A stretch of DNA of 64,000 bases. Source: Trichobilharzia szidati (taxonomy: Eukaryota > Platyhelminthes > Trematoda > Strigeidida > Schistosomatidae). Positions 1 to 10,494 of this stretch are shown in pieces. The DNA lies in contig OX235272.1 in NCBI GenBank assembly GCA_944472155.2, positions 1,472,354 through 1,536,353 of the forward strand. The letters are read 5' to 3'. The notes beneath the pieces are model-generated. The model was given only the letters and a program-made list of their open reading frames with translations, was not told the origin of the DNA and made no database searches. Both the position numbers and the translations under genes were made by a program. How positions within the stretch are numbered: the first letter of the stretch is position 1; every line of letters starts with the position of its first letter.

Positions 1-326
1 TTTTTTTTTCTGTTTGACCATTGGTACAATTGTTTGGCGTATCTCTTCCTGTGTTTCCTCCTTTAAGTTTGATGATTTGAATTCCAGTCTTTGAATTCCA
101 GCCTCTTCAAGCGACTGAGCGACCAGCTAGCTTGGCCTCGTAACCTGAATGCCAAGGTTTCTTCTATCGCTGATGGAAGTCGACGATGTGCACAACTGAA
201 GAGTAACAAAATAGGACGAAACAAATAAATACCCACTAATCACATATAATCTATTTGTTCAAGTTTTTCATAGATCTTAATGTGTTTCCCTTCTATTTAT
301 TCCATTTCTTTTAAATCTCAAAATAG
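1..326 (+). other. Probable intron upstream of the Kv exon
   Basis: No coding frame or clear repeat recognised. It ends in a pyrimidine-rich stretch (TTTCCCTTCTATTTATTCC) followed by TTTTAAATCTCAAAATAG, a good acceptor for the Kv exon. A segment near 105-145 with GACCAGCTAGCTTGG vaguely resembles part of the repeat at 58500-58620; that link is weak. Confidence 0.45.
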
Positions 327-1815
327 ATCTTATAAATGGCAAGCATTTCGTGAAAAAGTATGGTCTGTGATCGATATTTCAACAAGACGTGTCAGTGCAC
401 GATTGAGTGCTCATCGAAATGCTCGACAAGAAACAACGAATCCCCTATTTCCCTGTGATTATAATAAAACCAACAATAATAATATTCAATTAAGTATGAA
501 TGAAGGGACTGTTGACTCGAATCAAAAGACATTAGATCCCCATGATCTCTGTAAACAAGTCAATAATGCAGTTGCTCAACAATCACATCCTCACCCTTAT
601 GCTGAACAGAATTCACAAGGTCAAGATTCAATGAATAATCAACCGATGAATCATATTTCAGTAGTATCTTGTCCACAAGAAACACCACCTTCAAATTTAC
701 CCACTATGAATTCAATGAATGCTGATTGTGATCCAGAATTGAGTAAATTTCGTCCAGTCTGGAGGTCAGCATCATCGAATGAAAGTGAAGCAAAGTATAT
801 TACATGGTTAAGACGTTTGTATTTAATTTATGAAACATTAATTGTTACTTCAGCTGTCGGTGTATTTATGTTGTCTACTGTAAAAGATTTTCGTGTACCA
901 TTCTATTTAAATGCATCTGCTTTGCCTAATGGAACAACATTGGATAATTTTCCTGATCCATCTGTACAAATCCCAGTCTCAGTGAGAACAAATAGTAGTC
1001 TGTTAACATTACCAGCTAAATGGCTTGTACAAATGGATATCTTCTTTTCAATTGCTATCACTATCGATGTATTAATTCGTATGGTATTTTGTCCATGTTT
1101 TCTAGTCTGGTTATTTTCTGTGTCAACACTGATCGATATCTTATCCTTGATCCCATTCTATTGTGAATTTATTTTCTATGAATTAGTATATAATTCTAAT
1201 TATAATGATCCACAAGCCGTAGCATGGATAATCAGTGTACTTCGGGTAGAAGAGTATTTTGTCATTTTAAAAGTGTTTGTTGTTCTACGCCTATTTCGTG
1301 TATTAAGACGTCATCGAGGGACACGTGTTCTCTTGTATACAATTCGTACAACAATAGCAGATGTATCAATTATTGTAGTATTAATTCTTGAAAGTGCCTT
1401 ATTCTTTGGTGCAGCTATTTATTTTGTTGATAAATCATTTACGGATATTCCAAAAGGATTTTGGTGGGCATTAATCACAATGTCAACTGTTGGATATGGA
1501 GATCTAGTGCCTAGTAATACTTATGGTTATATTGTGGCTACAGCATGTATCATACTGGGTGCATTGTTAATGTCGTATACTATACCTGTCCTGGTCAATC
1601 ATTTCTTACTCTATTATGCACATGCAGATCAACTTTATATGGTGAAACAGTTACATCGTACAGCGAAACGTAAAATACGCAATAGACGAATGTCACGTTA
1701 TCTGCATAAAGCGTTGGCCAGTGCTAAGACATTTGTCAATGCAACAATTGATAAGAAGAATTCAGCTACAATTAGCCATAATACGGATAAAGCGAATACA
1801 GTAATTAATCATTAA
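327..1815 (+). CDS. Voltage-gated potassium channel, last coding exon (S1 to C-terminus)
   Basis: Pore-forming subunit of a plasma-membrane Kv channel. The open frame runs from an ATG at 280, but a pyrimidine-rich tract ending in AG at 326 makes an exon start at 327 more likely, with the T1 tetramerisation domain in upstream exons outside the window. Residues below count from the ATG at 280. The exon opens with a WQxFREKVWSVID stretch like the end of T1, then a polar linker of about 130 residues, much longer than usual. S1 is about 175-200, a glycosylation-prone S1-S2 loop (NAS, NGT, NSS) about 211-239, S2 250-270, S3 276-300, S4 with repeated arginines 336-348, S5 360-383, selectivity filter TVGYGD 403-408, S6 418-445. 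The usual PVP hinge of S6 is replaced by TIPV. Stop TAA at 1813. Shaw/Shab-like subfamily uncertain. Confidence 0.9.
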
Positions 1816-3655
1816 AATGTCTTTCTCATTTTTTATAGATAATGCCTTCTGCTTCTCCCTCCGTGTATATGGTGTGTGTGTGTATATGCATGTCACGTGC
1901 TCAAACTCTCTCGCCTTTGTTCATACAATTACCGGTCCTTTGACCTTTTCTTACACTCCTCACCCTATCTGTAATCCTTTTAGGGATTTCAATAAGCGTC
2001 AAGGTCAAAAAAGAAATATGCAATTCAAAAAAACAAATTATAACATTGAAGATTGAATCTTGTTGTAAAATTTGATTATATTTTATATATTTATTTGGAT
2101 ATTTATTTATAAATGAATATGAGATGGTTTGTATTCATCAAATTAACAGAACTTAAAAGTTTTCTAGTAATTTTATACTGTACACAAATTTATCAGCCGC
2201 CTTTATTTTTATTATTCCGTAACAGTTTACATATCAAGAAACTGTTTTGTTTTATAGAAGTGATGTATCCTTTTTTCCCAAAATTTTTTTTTCTTAATAG
2301 AAATAAGAAGTCGTCTCTATTAGTGCATTTTCATCTGCTTCTTTGTCTCTCTTGATCTCATCCACATTTCTTCTGGTCATTTTTTGACATCTTCATTTGT
2401 CTTCAGCATCTGAATTGTGTTATAAATTGATCCAAACTGTTTGTTCTTTTTTGTTTATACAACTGCCTGGTCTGTGAATGAAAATTTGAATAAAAATATT
2501 CATATAGTAGAGCAGAATTTTACTCACCAACATCATGAGGATACGTTCATCTGGATGATTTGGAGCTTACTAAGTTGGATTATTTGAGTTTGTGTGTTAG
2601 GCGGCTTAATTGTCCTTTTAAAATAATCAACAAACTGTGGGATGGTGACTAGCAGTGGAATTCAGAATGCGCTTGCTACAGAGCCAGTTCTGCTTATCAA
2701 AAAATGGCACTCACCACTTGGCACTCACATTCAATGCAGAACTCCATTTAAGCAAGTTAATCTTCTCACCCATTTAAAGTCTGAGAATAGGTTTTGAGGA
2801 CGTTTTCTCCCCATTCGCTTTACCGAATAAAACTGTTTATATCTAAGAATGCCAGCGATCCTGAGGGAAACTTTCGTAGGGCACCAGCTAATAGATGGTT
2901 CGATTAGGTTTTCGCTCCTATACTCACGTTATACGATCGATCTGCACGTCAGAATCGCTACAGTCCTCTACACAAGGAGCGAACATGTCAATCTGACACC
3001 GAGTACTTCGGTCCAATCAGTCTACGGGAAAATCTAAAATTGAATTAAACAAGCAACAGACGTTAAAAAAACAGAATTTAAGAACACAATATTCAGCGAA
3101 GAGACTCTTTTCAACAACGAATTTATTATCAAGCTGTGCAATCGTATATATATGGTTTTTAAGAAGTTATATCCGGTGACGGAATTAGATCAAAGCTGTG
3201 AATACATGAAATAATAATAGTATGAAATGCAATTAAAATATTTGCGATTATAATCATAGTTTAATGTCAATTGGCAAAATAATTAATGTCGTGTATAGAA
3301 TAATACATGAGGTGTATAGATTTTGGAAAGGGGTACATAATTATAAGATTAGTAGACAAATATAAAATGTTACATAACATAGTGTGAAATTTGATAAGAA
3401 TCAAACAATTCCAACACTGGTGTGAACACGGGCAGTAATTTTGCTCGAAATATTACCAATAACAAAACTTATCATTGTGTGTAAACTATTAAAATATAAT
3501 TATACTTTATTTGATAAGATAGAATTCAATATTGTAAAAATAAAAATATAAAAATTAATAATTTTGGGTTTAAAATGTCAAGTGGGTCAAGTGAAAAAGA
3601 ATCAGAGTGACATTAGTAATAATAATAATGATAATAATATTAATAATAATAATCA
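1816..3655. other. Kv 3' UTR and non-coding DNA; hammerhead-repeat relic near 2636-2690
   Basis: No convincing coding region. A short GT repeat lies at about 1870-1885. At about 2640-2665 the string GACTAGCAGTGGAATT matches the end of the Smα-type hammerhead repeats at 42640 and 60190, but the ribozyme core beyond it is lost. Trinucleotide AAT runs occupy 3615-3655 just before a solo LTR. Confidence 0.4.
2489..2494 (+). terminator. Candidate poly(A) signal for the Kv gene
   Basis: AATAAA about 675 nt after the Kv stop codon, in AT-rich DNA with no other gene between. The hexamer is common by chance at this base composition, so this is a candidate only. Confidence 0.3.
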
Positions 3656-3959
3656 TGTGGTGAGAGCTGGCTGCTAGCCAAAGTTGGTAGACAGTAATTG
3701 ACGTCAGCGTTTATGTCCCCAATATTGATGGTGAGAAAATGAGAACAAAGGCTTTGCGTAGGTGGATACAGTCAGCATATGGATGATCTGACACAGCCAC
3801 AAAGAGATGCAAGGTTAACTTTTTGTGAGAAACAACCAATCAAAAGACTGTATTTTCTACTAACAATAATCTACAATAATGTACATGAAAATCTATAAAT
3901 ATGTGTTGATTTTCCTTAATAAACGATCTGTTGCCTGGCCCTTGTCTTCTGTTGTTACG
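3656..3959 (+). mobile_element. Solo LTR, copy 1
   Basis: A 304-bp member of a family found five times here. The plus-strand sequence starts TGTGGTGAGAGCTGG and ends CTTCTGTTGTTACG, with AATAAA about 45 nt before the end, as expected for the U3-R-U5 order. Flanks are ATCA (3652-3655) and ATCG (3960-3963), a one-mismatch 4-bp target duplication. No gag or pol sequence is adjacent, so it is a solo LTR. Its length is in the range of schistosome gypsy-type LTRs such as Boudicca, but identity was not tested. Confidence 0.65.
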
Positions 3960-4025
3960 ATCGTAGTAGTAAGGGAAGAGTACATAGAATCAATAAATAA
4001 ACAAAATAAATAAATGTCTATCCCT

Positions 4026-4550
4026 CTACGGCCAAGGCAGAAGTAGGGAATGTACATACTTCTTTTGTACACAAAGGTCTGGCTTAAAGTCATGAATTGC
4101 CAAGGCCTCAGCTATCTTTAGAAGTCTGTGACGAAGAAAACGTCGGAAGTTAGCATGGATTCTATATATGAACTCAAAATCATGGTCAGGGTTGACAGAG
4201 TGACAGAAGTCGATCAGGTGTTCCAGAATAGAGCTTCGCACACACTTCCTTTCTCCTTTGTAAAACCATGCTGCTTGAATATGCTCTCGTATCCGTGTGG
4301 AAAGCGTCCTCTGACTACGGCCAATGTACCTAGCTCCACAAGAACAGGTGAACTGATAGATGCACATGGAGGTGGCCAGACGGGGAAGCTTATCTTTTGC
4401 AAAGGTAGAAAACAACTTGCGGCTAGTGAACGTCATATGTAATTTTACTGCATAGAACGTTTTACTGACTGATTTAGAGAGACGATTTTTGAGCATATCT
4501 GAAGCTTGATCACCTTTGAATTCCAAGTTCATGAATAATAATAAATTCAT
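4026..4550 (-). mobile_element. Penelope-like element fragment, GIY-YIG endonuclease end
   Basis: A 174-codon open frame matching the C-terminal part of a PLE protein. YQFTCSC-GARYIGRSQRTL followed by RIREH is the GIY-YIG nuclease signature, and the later ALAIHDFKPDLCVQKK is the usual PLE ending. The reverse transcriptase part is missing, so the copy is 5'-truncated and non-autonomous. Same subfamily as the relic at 31463-32560, which ends LCVQKK too. Confidence 0.8.
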
Positions 4551-4978
4551 AAAACTTTGATGGAACTCTTCAACTGTATACTACTAGAATTACACTGGGA
4601 AACACAAAACTTATAAGTAAATAAACCACATTGAGTCAATCATATAAAAAGGCAGGTATGAATGTTTTCCAAGTCATGTTCAGATAGATAAGGTGAAGGG
4701 AGTTTGAAAGATTAAAATGAAGGTAATGACGCAATACAGTTTAAATGACATCATTTAAATAAACAATTAGATATCAGTGAGTGAAAGAACTGGAATCTAT
4801 CAAGAATTGCAGACTAAATAATATTGATAATAACAGTAACGATAATAATAACAATGTAACAGCTTAAGTTAATGTCACCAACAAGAGACAGTCTTAAATA
4901 AGGCAAAAATAATAATAAGAGGTAGGATAAAATATTAATAATAATTATTATTATAGTAATTTATAAGTAAGAGATGTT

Positions 4979-7900
4979 GCGGAGAGTTTCTTAGGATGTA
5001 CATGCTCTTTCATTTCATCCACGATGTTATGGACAACGGGGAGCTGAAAATGAAGCCGAGGCTGACCGGCAGCTTAACCGGACTTCTACTGATATGACGG
5101 TGGCGACGGTATCAGTAGGAGATAACTTGGGTCGCCACACCGTTCCTAGCGTAGCTCCGTTGATAGTAACAACGGGCATCAACCAAATTTGTCAAACCTC
5201 ACAACCTACTGATACATTGGCGACGTTATCAGTGGGGGCTGGACTTAGTCGTCAACAATCCAACCCGATGAACCAAACGAATCCAAGAAATATCATGCCG
5301 GATCGGCCGTGGCCCGGATTAACAACGACCGCGCTTTCTGCTGCCGTGTCACAGGGCAGAAGTGATAAGTACGCTACTGAGACACACCAGGCCGTGTGTG
5401 ACCGGCCTCAAGCAGATGTCCCCTGGGCTCTGCGGTCACGCAACACTAACCTTTCTTCTATTTCAGGTACCCAAAGACTAAACTCAGGCGTGAGGCCAGC
5501 AACCCCACCCTGTAAACAAACCTGCTACAGAAACTTCAGCGTGAACAGTCTCCTTGCGTCAAAAGAAAAAGTCTGTGTGGGGACATGGAATGTCCGCACC
5601 ATGTACGAGACTAGCAAAGCTGCCCAGATCGCAAGCGAAATGAGGAGATACGGACTACAAGTATTGGGGATCTGCGAAAGCAGATGGAACGGATACGGAC
5701 TCACCAAATTGTCAACAGGTGAGTCAGTGATTTACTCCGGTCACCCAGAAGACAACCACACACACACCGATGGCGTGGCTATAATGATGTCACCAACGGC
5801 AACCAAGGCTCTGATACAATGGGAGGCGATCTCACCCAGGATAATAACCGCCAGATTCAACTCCAAAGGAAGGAAAGTGTCAATTATACAATGCTATGCA
5901 CCGACCAACAACGCAGACCTCGAAAAGAAAGAAGAATTCTACAGACAACTGCAGGCAGCAATAGACAATACTCCAGCCGGTGACATCAAAATACTAATGG
6001 GAGACATGAACGCCAAACTGGGACCAGACAACACAGGAAGGGAACTCATCATGGGTAAAGAAGCTCTGGGAGAGATGAATGAAAATGGAGAACTCTTCGC
6101 CGACTTCTGCGCCTTCAATGAACTAGTGATTGGTGGCAGCGTATACAAACACAAGGATATTCACAAGGCTACATGGGTGTCACCAGATGGGCGAACCAAA
6201 AACCAAATTGACTTCATCACAATCTCGAGGAAGTGGCGGCGCAGCCTACTGGACACAAAAGCAAGAAGAGGAGCAGACGTTGGCTCAGACCACTACCTCG
6301 TACAAGGAACAATCCAACTCAAATTAAAGGCTTTCAGAGAAACAGGAGCTACAGATAGACCACAAGCCAAGTTCAACACTCAAAAACTAAAGGACCAGGA
6401 TACAAAAGATATCTTTACTGCAAGTATAAAGGACAAAGCCGAGACACAAATCAACACTGGTGAAGAGGTTAGCGTCGAAAAACACTGGAACAACCTGAAA
6501 ACAGTATGGAGCGAAACCTGCATGGAAGTTCTGGGCAGAAAGAAGAGACAGGACAAACCGTGGCTCACTACGGACACTTGGAGGCTAATAGAGGAGAGAA
6601 GGATGGTGAAACAAAAAATTCTGCAGTGCACCGACGAGCAACAGAAACAGGAGTTGAATGTAAGCTACAATGCACTGAACAAAGGAGTAAAGAAGAGTGC
6701 CAGAGAAGACAAAAGAAAGTATTATGAAGCCATGGCCAATGAAGCAGAACAAGCTGCAGGCAAAGGAGACCTCGCAACACTTCACCAAACAACTAGGTAC
6801 CTTTCAGGCAAAAATTCGTCACAAATTAAGCCAGTGAAGGATGAAAATGGAAAGTCAATCACCAAAGAAGTGGAGCAAAGGAAACACTGGGCTGAACACT
6901 TCAAAAGACTACTAAACCGACCGCCACCTACAACGCGCCCAACAATACCAACAACGGAAGCAGAATTACCAGTGAACATCCACCCCCCGAGGAGAACAGA
7001 AGTCCTGAAGGCAATCAAGATGCTGAAAGCTGGGAAAGCAGCAGGACCAGATGGAATCCCAGCAGAAGCATTGAAAGTCGACCCAGAGACAACAGCAGAC
7101 CTGATGACGCCACTACTGGAGAAGGTGTGGAAAGAAGGCAAAGTGCCCGAGGATTGGAAGAAAGGATACCTATTCAAACTACCAAAGAAAGGAGACTTAA
7201 GTCAATGCAAGAACTGGCGCGGAATTATGCTCCTTTCCATCCCAAGCAAAATACTAAGCCGCATCATCCTGGAAAGGATCAAACAAGCCTTGGATGAAAA
7301 ACTTCGACCAGAACAAGCTGGATTCAGGAGTAACAAGTCATGTATTGATCAAATCGCCACACTACGGATCATCATTGAACAAAGTTTGGAATGGCAGTCA
7401 CCTCTCTATCTCAACTTCATCGACTTTGAAAAGGCCTTCGACAGCGTCGATCGAGAGGTGATTTGGCAACTACTTCGCTACTACGGGGTGCCGCCGACAA
7501 TTATACATCTCATCCAACAGTTGTATGACAACGCTGCATGCCAAGTAATCCACAACGGGAAGCTCACGGAATCCTTCGAAGTGAAGACAGGAGTAAGACA
7601 GGGTTGCCTACTATCGCCAATGATTTTCCTGATTGCAGTAGACTGGATAATGCGACAAACAGCGGGCAATGAGGAAACAGGCATAAAATGGACTCACACA
7701 AAGAACTTGGAGGATCTGGACTTCGCCGATGATATATGCCTGATTTCCCACAAACTGGAAGATATGCAAGTGAAAAGTAACAAGTTGGCAGAAGAAGCAT
7801 CAAAGATAGGACTCCAGGTGAACATAGAAAAAACAGAGGTGATGAAGATCCCTGGCCAACACCAACAACAACAACAGACAGCAATCAGCATAAATGGAAA

Positions 7901-8526
7901 AAACCTGAAAGAAACTACCTCCTTCACCTACTTGGGAAGCATTGTTTCAACTACAGGCGGAACTGACGAGGATATCAAAGCAAGGATCGGGAAAGCAAGG
8001 CAAGCTTTCATTACTCTGAAGTCTGTGTGGAGGACAACATCATTCAGCGTCAAAAATAAGATCGGGATTTTCAACTCCAATGTGAAGTCAGTACTACTAT
8101 ACGGATCAGAGACTTGGCGTGTCACAAAGAGCACCTCAAACAAGCTACAGACCTTCATTAACAGATGTCTTCGCTCAATACTCAAGATCAGATGGCCGGA
8201 AAGGATCAGCAACAAAGATCTCTGGGAGCGAACCAACCAGGAACCCATTGTGAAACAAATAGGCAGGAAAAAATGGAGATGGATTGGCCACACTCTGAGG
8301 AAACCAGCAAGTGACATCACTAGACAAGCCCTCGAGTGGAACCCGAAAGGGAAGCGACGAGTTGGTCGTCCAAGGGTGACCTGGAGGAGATCATGTGAAG
8401 AGGAGATGAAAGCATGTGGGCAGACCTGGAGCCAGGTGAAAACTCGAGCAGAGAATCGAACGCAATGGAGACACATGGCTGAAGCCCTATGTTCCTCTAG
8501 GAACTAAAGGAAATAATAATATAATA
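4979..8526 (+). mobile_element. Full-length RTE-type non-LTR retrotransposon
   Basis: A complete-looking LINE of about 3.55 kb. It is flanked by the 16-bp direct repeat ATAAGTAAGAGATGTT at 4963-4978 and 8527-8542, a target-site duplication. It has a short 5' leader (4979-5093), one long intact open frame (5094-8507) and a 3' end GGAACTAAAGGAAATAAT followed by AATA-type repeats instead of poly(A), as is usual for RTE elements. The DNA is less AT-rich than its surroundings. An intact frame plus an exact duplication suggests a recent insertion. Degenerate relatives in the window are at 12384, 16484, 18161, 23296, 36130, 47078 and 56935. Confidence 0.92.
5094..8507 (+). CDS. RTE-type endonuclease/reverse transcriptase polyprotein
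   Basis: 1137 residues that nick target DNA and copy the element RNA from the nick. An N-terminal Thr/Ser-rich region (1-155) has no recognised domain. An APE-type endonuclease follows at about 159-410, with GTWNVRT 163-169, CESRW 195-199, GDMNAKLG 303-310, NQIDF 370-374 and SDH 398-400. The reverse transcriptase is at about 640-920, with AGPDGIPAEAL from 650, FIDFEKAFDSVDR 775-787, GVRQGCLLSP 833-842 and the catalytic FADD 877-880 (F instead of the commoner Y). The C-terminal region 1000-1137 has LYGSETW and GHTLRKP, typical of RTE-like LINEs. ATG 5094 is the first in-frame Met after a stop at 4992. All expected catalytic residues are present, so it may be active. Confidence 0.93.
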   Translation: MTVATVSVGDNLGRHTVPSVAPLIVTTGINQICQTSQPTDTLATLSVGAGLSRQQSNPMNQTNPRNIMPDRPWPGLTTTALSAAVSQGRSDKYATETHQAVCDRPQADVPWALRSRNTNLSSISGTQRLNSGVRPATPPCKQTCYRNFSVNSLLASKEKVCVGTWNVRTMYETSKAAQIASEMRRYGLQVLGICESRWNGYGLTKLSTGESVIYSGHPEDNHTHTDGVAIMMSPTATKALIQWEAISPRIITARFNSKGRKVSIIQCYAPTNNADLEKKEEFYRQLQAAIDNTPAGDIKILMGDMNAKLGPDNTGRELIMGKEALGEMNENGELFADFCAFNELVIGGSVYKHKDIHKATWVSPDGRTKNQIDFITISRKWRRSLLDTKARRGADVGSDHYLVQGTIQLKLKAFRETGATDRPQAKFNTQKLKDQDTKDIFTASIKDKAETQINTGEEVSVEKHWNNLKTVWSETCMEVLGRKKRQDKPWLTTDTWRLIEERRMVKQKILQCTDEQQKQELNVSYNALNKGVKKSAREDKRKYYEAMANEAEQAAGKGDLATLHQTTRYLSGKNSSQIKPVKDENGKSITKEVEQRKHWAEHFKRLLNRPPPTTRPTIPTTEAELPVNIHPPRRTEVLKAIKMLKAGKAAGPDGIPAEALKVDPETTADLMTPLLEKVWKEGKVPEDWKKGYLFKLPKKGDLSQCKNWRGIMLLSIPSKILSRIILERIKQALDEKLRPEQAGFRSNKSCIDQIATLRIIIEQSLEWQSPLYLNFIDFEKAFDSVDREVIWQLLRYYGVPPTIIHLIQQLYDNAACQVIHNGKLTESFEVKTGVRQGCLLSPMIFLIAVDWIMRQTAGNEETGIKWTHTKNLEDLDFADDICLISHKLEDMQVKSNKLAEEASKIGLQVNIEKTEVMKIPGQHQQQQQTAISINGKNLKETTSFTYLGSIVSTTGGTDEDIKARIGKARQAFITLKSVWRTTSFSVKNKIGIFNSNVKSVLLYGSETWRVTKSTSNKLQTFINRCLRSILKIRWPERISNKDLWERTNQEPIVKQIGRKKWRWIGHTLRKPASDITRQALEWNPKGKRRVGRPRVTWRRSCEEEMKACGQTWSQVKTRAENRTQWRHMAEALCSSRN

Positions 8527-8542
8527 ATAAGTAAGAGATGTT

Positions 8543-8738
8543 ACCATGGTAGATTCAGAGTGACCACCACTTCTTTCTGTACACTGAAACAGGATCTATA
8601 AACTCTAATTGCACAACCCATCGGCAGTTTTAAGCACTTTTGTTAACAGAGTCAAAATCATTTCCGTATTGGTATTTTGACCTCAGGTATTTTCAAACAC
8701 TTTGGCAGATGCACCATCATGCGAGTAGACAATTGGCT
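8543..8738. other. Non-coding DNA between LINE and palindrome
   Basis: Begins with the flank after the LINE target duplication and ends with the left 13-bp repeat of the palindromic insertion (8726-8738). No coding or repeat signal recognised. Confidence 0.4.
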
Positions 8739-8854
8739 AAATTTTATTTTAAAGAGTCTCACAGTGTTATACAGTAATATTTACAGTTATACAGTAAATA
8801 TTACTGTATAACACTGTGAGACTCTATTAAAATAAAATTTACCCATAATGGAAT
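8739..8854. repeat. 116-bp palindromic insertion with target duplication
   Basis: Arms 8739-8783 and 8795-8840 are inverted copies over about 45 nt with a single one-base difference, separated by 11 nt. A short tail runs to 8854. The insertion is bounded by TAGACAATTGGCT at 8726-8738 and 8855-8867, a 13-bp target duplication. The arms contain CACAGTGTTATACAGTAATATT, also seen in the PLE terminal repeats at 12090, 39120 and 49230, so it looks like a fold-back piece of a PLE terminal repeat. Confidence 0.85.
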
Positions 8855-8954
8855 TAGACAATTGGCTTTCGATACGTTCTTTATATATTTACTTACACAA
8901 ATACACTCAAAGTATTGAGGATTGGCGACTGATCTTCCCTAGATTGTTGAAGCC

Positions 8955-9640
8955 CTTCTTCGTGATATTAAGGAAGACGTGCTTTGCATCCTAATAAGTT
9001 CTCCTGATATCTTTACCAAGTTTTCGTTCAACTATTTCTTGTACAGCATCTCCTTTATACGGAAAATTGATAGACACAACTTTCTTTGAAACTTTTTGAA
9101 TGTATTTACTGGGGGGGGGGCTTATCTCATTAGAGTATTTATTGATGAACCTTTCAGCATATCCATTCTTAGACAAAATATCCTTCAGAGTCTTTATTTC
9201 ATATTCAATTTTACTGTCATAGTAAATTTTACGTGCTCTGTTGTACAATGTTTCGATTAAGTTCCCCTTATACTAGATTAGAACAAAACTTTTAAAATGT
9301 AAATACTATCACATTTATGAAGATTTTGCTAAATATAGATCTTTCATTTGTGCTGTTAGGCCTTTTCAATAAAGATACATCTAGGAATTTAGTGGTATCA
9401 TTTTCCTCATTTTCCGCTGATAATTTACTATTCGGATAGCATAAGTTGAATTTTATCAATAAATCTTTCCCAGACAATAAAATTATCATCCATATAGCTT
9501 AGATCTCCTTCTGTTTGTTGTATATGCAACTGCAAAATACAGTCTGGTGAGCCTAATAGGAGTAAATCCTCAAACAGTAGTCCTGAGGGACTTCCTACCC
9601 TCAACTTGACGGAATAGACGTCCATCGAACTGAAACTGGA
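8955..9640 (-). mobile_element. Degenerate Penelope-like reverse transcriptase fragment
   Basis: Three open pieces in different frames read in order on the minus strand: a palm region with LSYMDDNFIVWERFID (9428-9625), then NDTTKFLDVSLLKRPN (9292-9489), then a thumb/linker KTLKDILSKNGYAERFINKY and VSINFPYKGDAVQEI (8991-9248). Order and motifs fit a PLE reverse transcriptase. Frameshifts make it non-functional. A run of ten G at 9112-9121 falls inside. Confidence 0.65.
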
Positions 9641-10288
9641 TATTTCCGGTACATGAAAGTAACAATTTCCTTAGTCTTTCTAAAGAATATCTTCAAAGCT
9701 AATTTCATTGTCAATTAAGCTTTCAGAATTCACTATGGGCACAATAACTGACACTTCTGATGACCTGGAATGTTAGCAGTTGTTTTCAGAAGGTGTCCTT
9801 ATCCTTGCTTTCACTAGTATCGGCACTTATCGTTCCGTTTACTTGTACTTAGCCTTTTCGCCCAGTGATGTATTCTTTATTCATAGATGAGTTCCACCAA
9901 TGTTATTATGTCTTTTCGAATCGAAGAAATTATCTGGCGTTCTTAGTGTTTCCTCTATTTAAGATTCTTTCAGTCGAAGTGATCTCCACGGTTGTTTTTG
10001 GGCTTTAATATACAGAAATGCTTATCATTTATTTGATGACTTTTTTTATGCTTATGGATGCGGGAGCGAAGAGGACACAGAGTTTTACCAGTGAAATTTT
10101 TTCACAGCATTTTATCTTGTAGATTATGTTGGCATTTTCTTCTTACTTTGGTGAATCATTTCATCTTTATAGTAAGGACTGAGGCGATTTTTTTAGTTCA
10201 TGAGAGGCATCTGTTCCAAAGATTTCAAGATTCAGGTAGCGAATTTGTAAAGGTTCTTCTTCTTTGCTACTTAGATTATATGACTTGT
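9641..10288. other. No recognised feature
   Basis: AT-rich DNA with only short chance frames. It could be further decayed PLE sequence, but no motif supports this. Confidence 0.35.
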
Positions 10289-10481
10289 GTGCGTCGGTGG
10301 CACAGTGGTTAGGACTCTTGCCGACCATGCACATGGTCCGGAGTTCGATCCCCTGCCGGCGCACACCCGATATCTATGGTCGGCCTGTAAAGTTGGGCTA
10401 CCGATATCCATGCTGAAAATTCCATACTTGTACTGAAAATACGGTGTGGAATCAAGCTGTAATCAAAATAAAATAAATAAA
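10289..10481 (+). mobile_element. tRNA-derived SINE, subtype with GATATC-containing tail
   Basis: The head has pol III box A (TGGCACAGTGG) and box B (GGAGTTCGATCCC), separated by CCGACCATGCACATGGTCC. The body then reads ACCCGATATCTATGGTCGG and GAAAATTCCATACTTGTAC and ends in an A-rich AATAAAATAAATAA tail. Other copies with this body are at 21719-21903 and 53865-54063 (minus). It interrupts or abuts the CR1-like relic to its right. Confidence 0.8.
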
Positions 10482-10494
10482 GAATCCGAATTAA

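Noticed and set aside
1817..2355. Two open frames of about 80 codons after the Kv stop
   Set aside because: Low-complexity, hydrophobic or Phe-rich composition from AT-rich DNA, no motif, no splice or start support; treated as 3' UTR.
3615..3655. CRISPR-like or tandem repeat array in AAT runs
   Set aside because: Simple trinucleotide repeats without spacers; typical retroelement tails and microsatellites.
5525..8476. Many antisense and shifted frames over the RTE coding region
   Set aside because: They are shadows of the 1137-codon frame, with no independent motif.
10289..10365. Possible functional tRNA gene (box A and box B with CCGGCGCAC end)
   Set aside because: The same head occurs at least six times with a common downstream body and A-rich or RTE-like tails, so it is a SINE head and not a tRNA gene.
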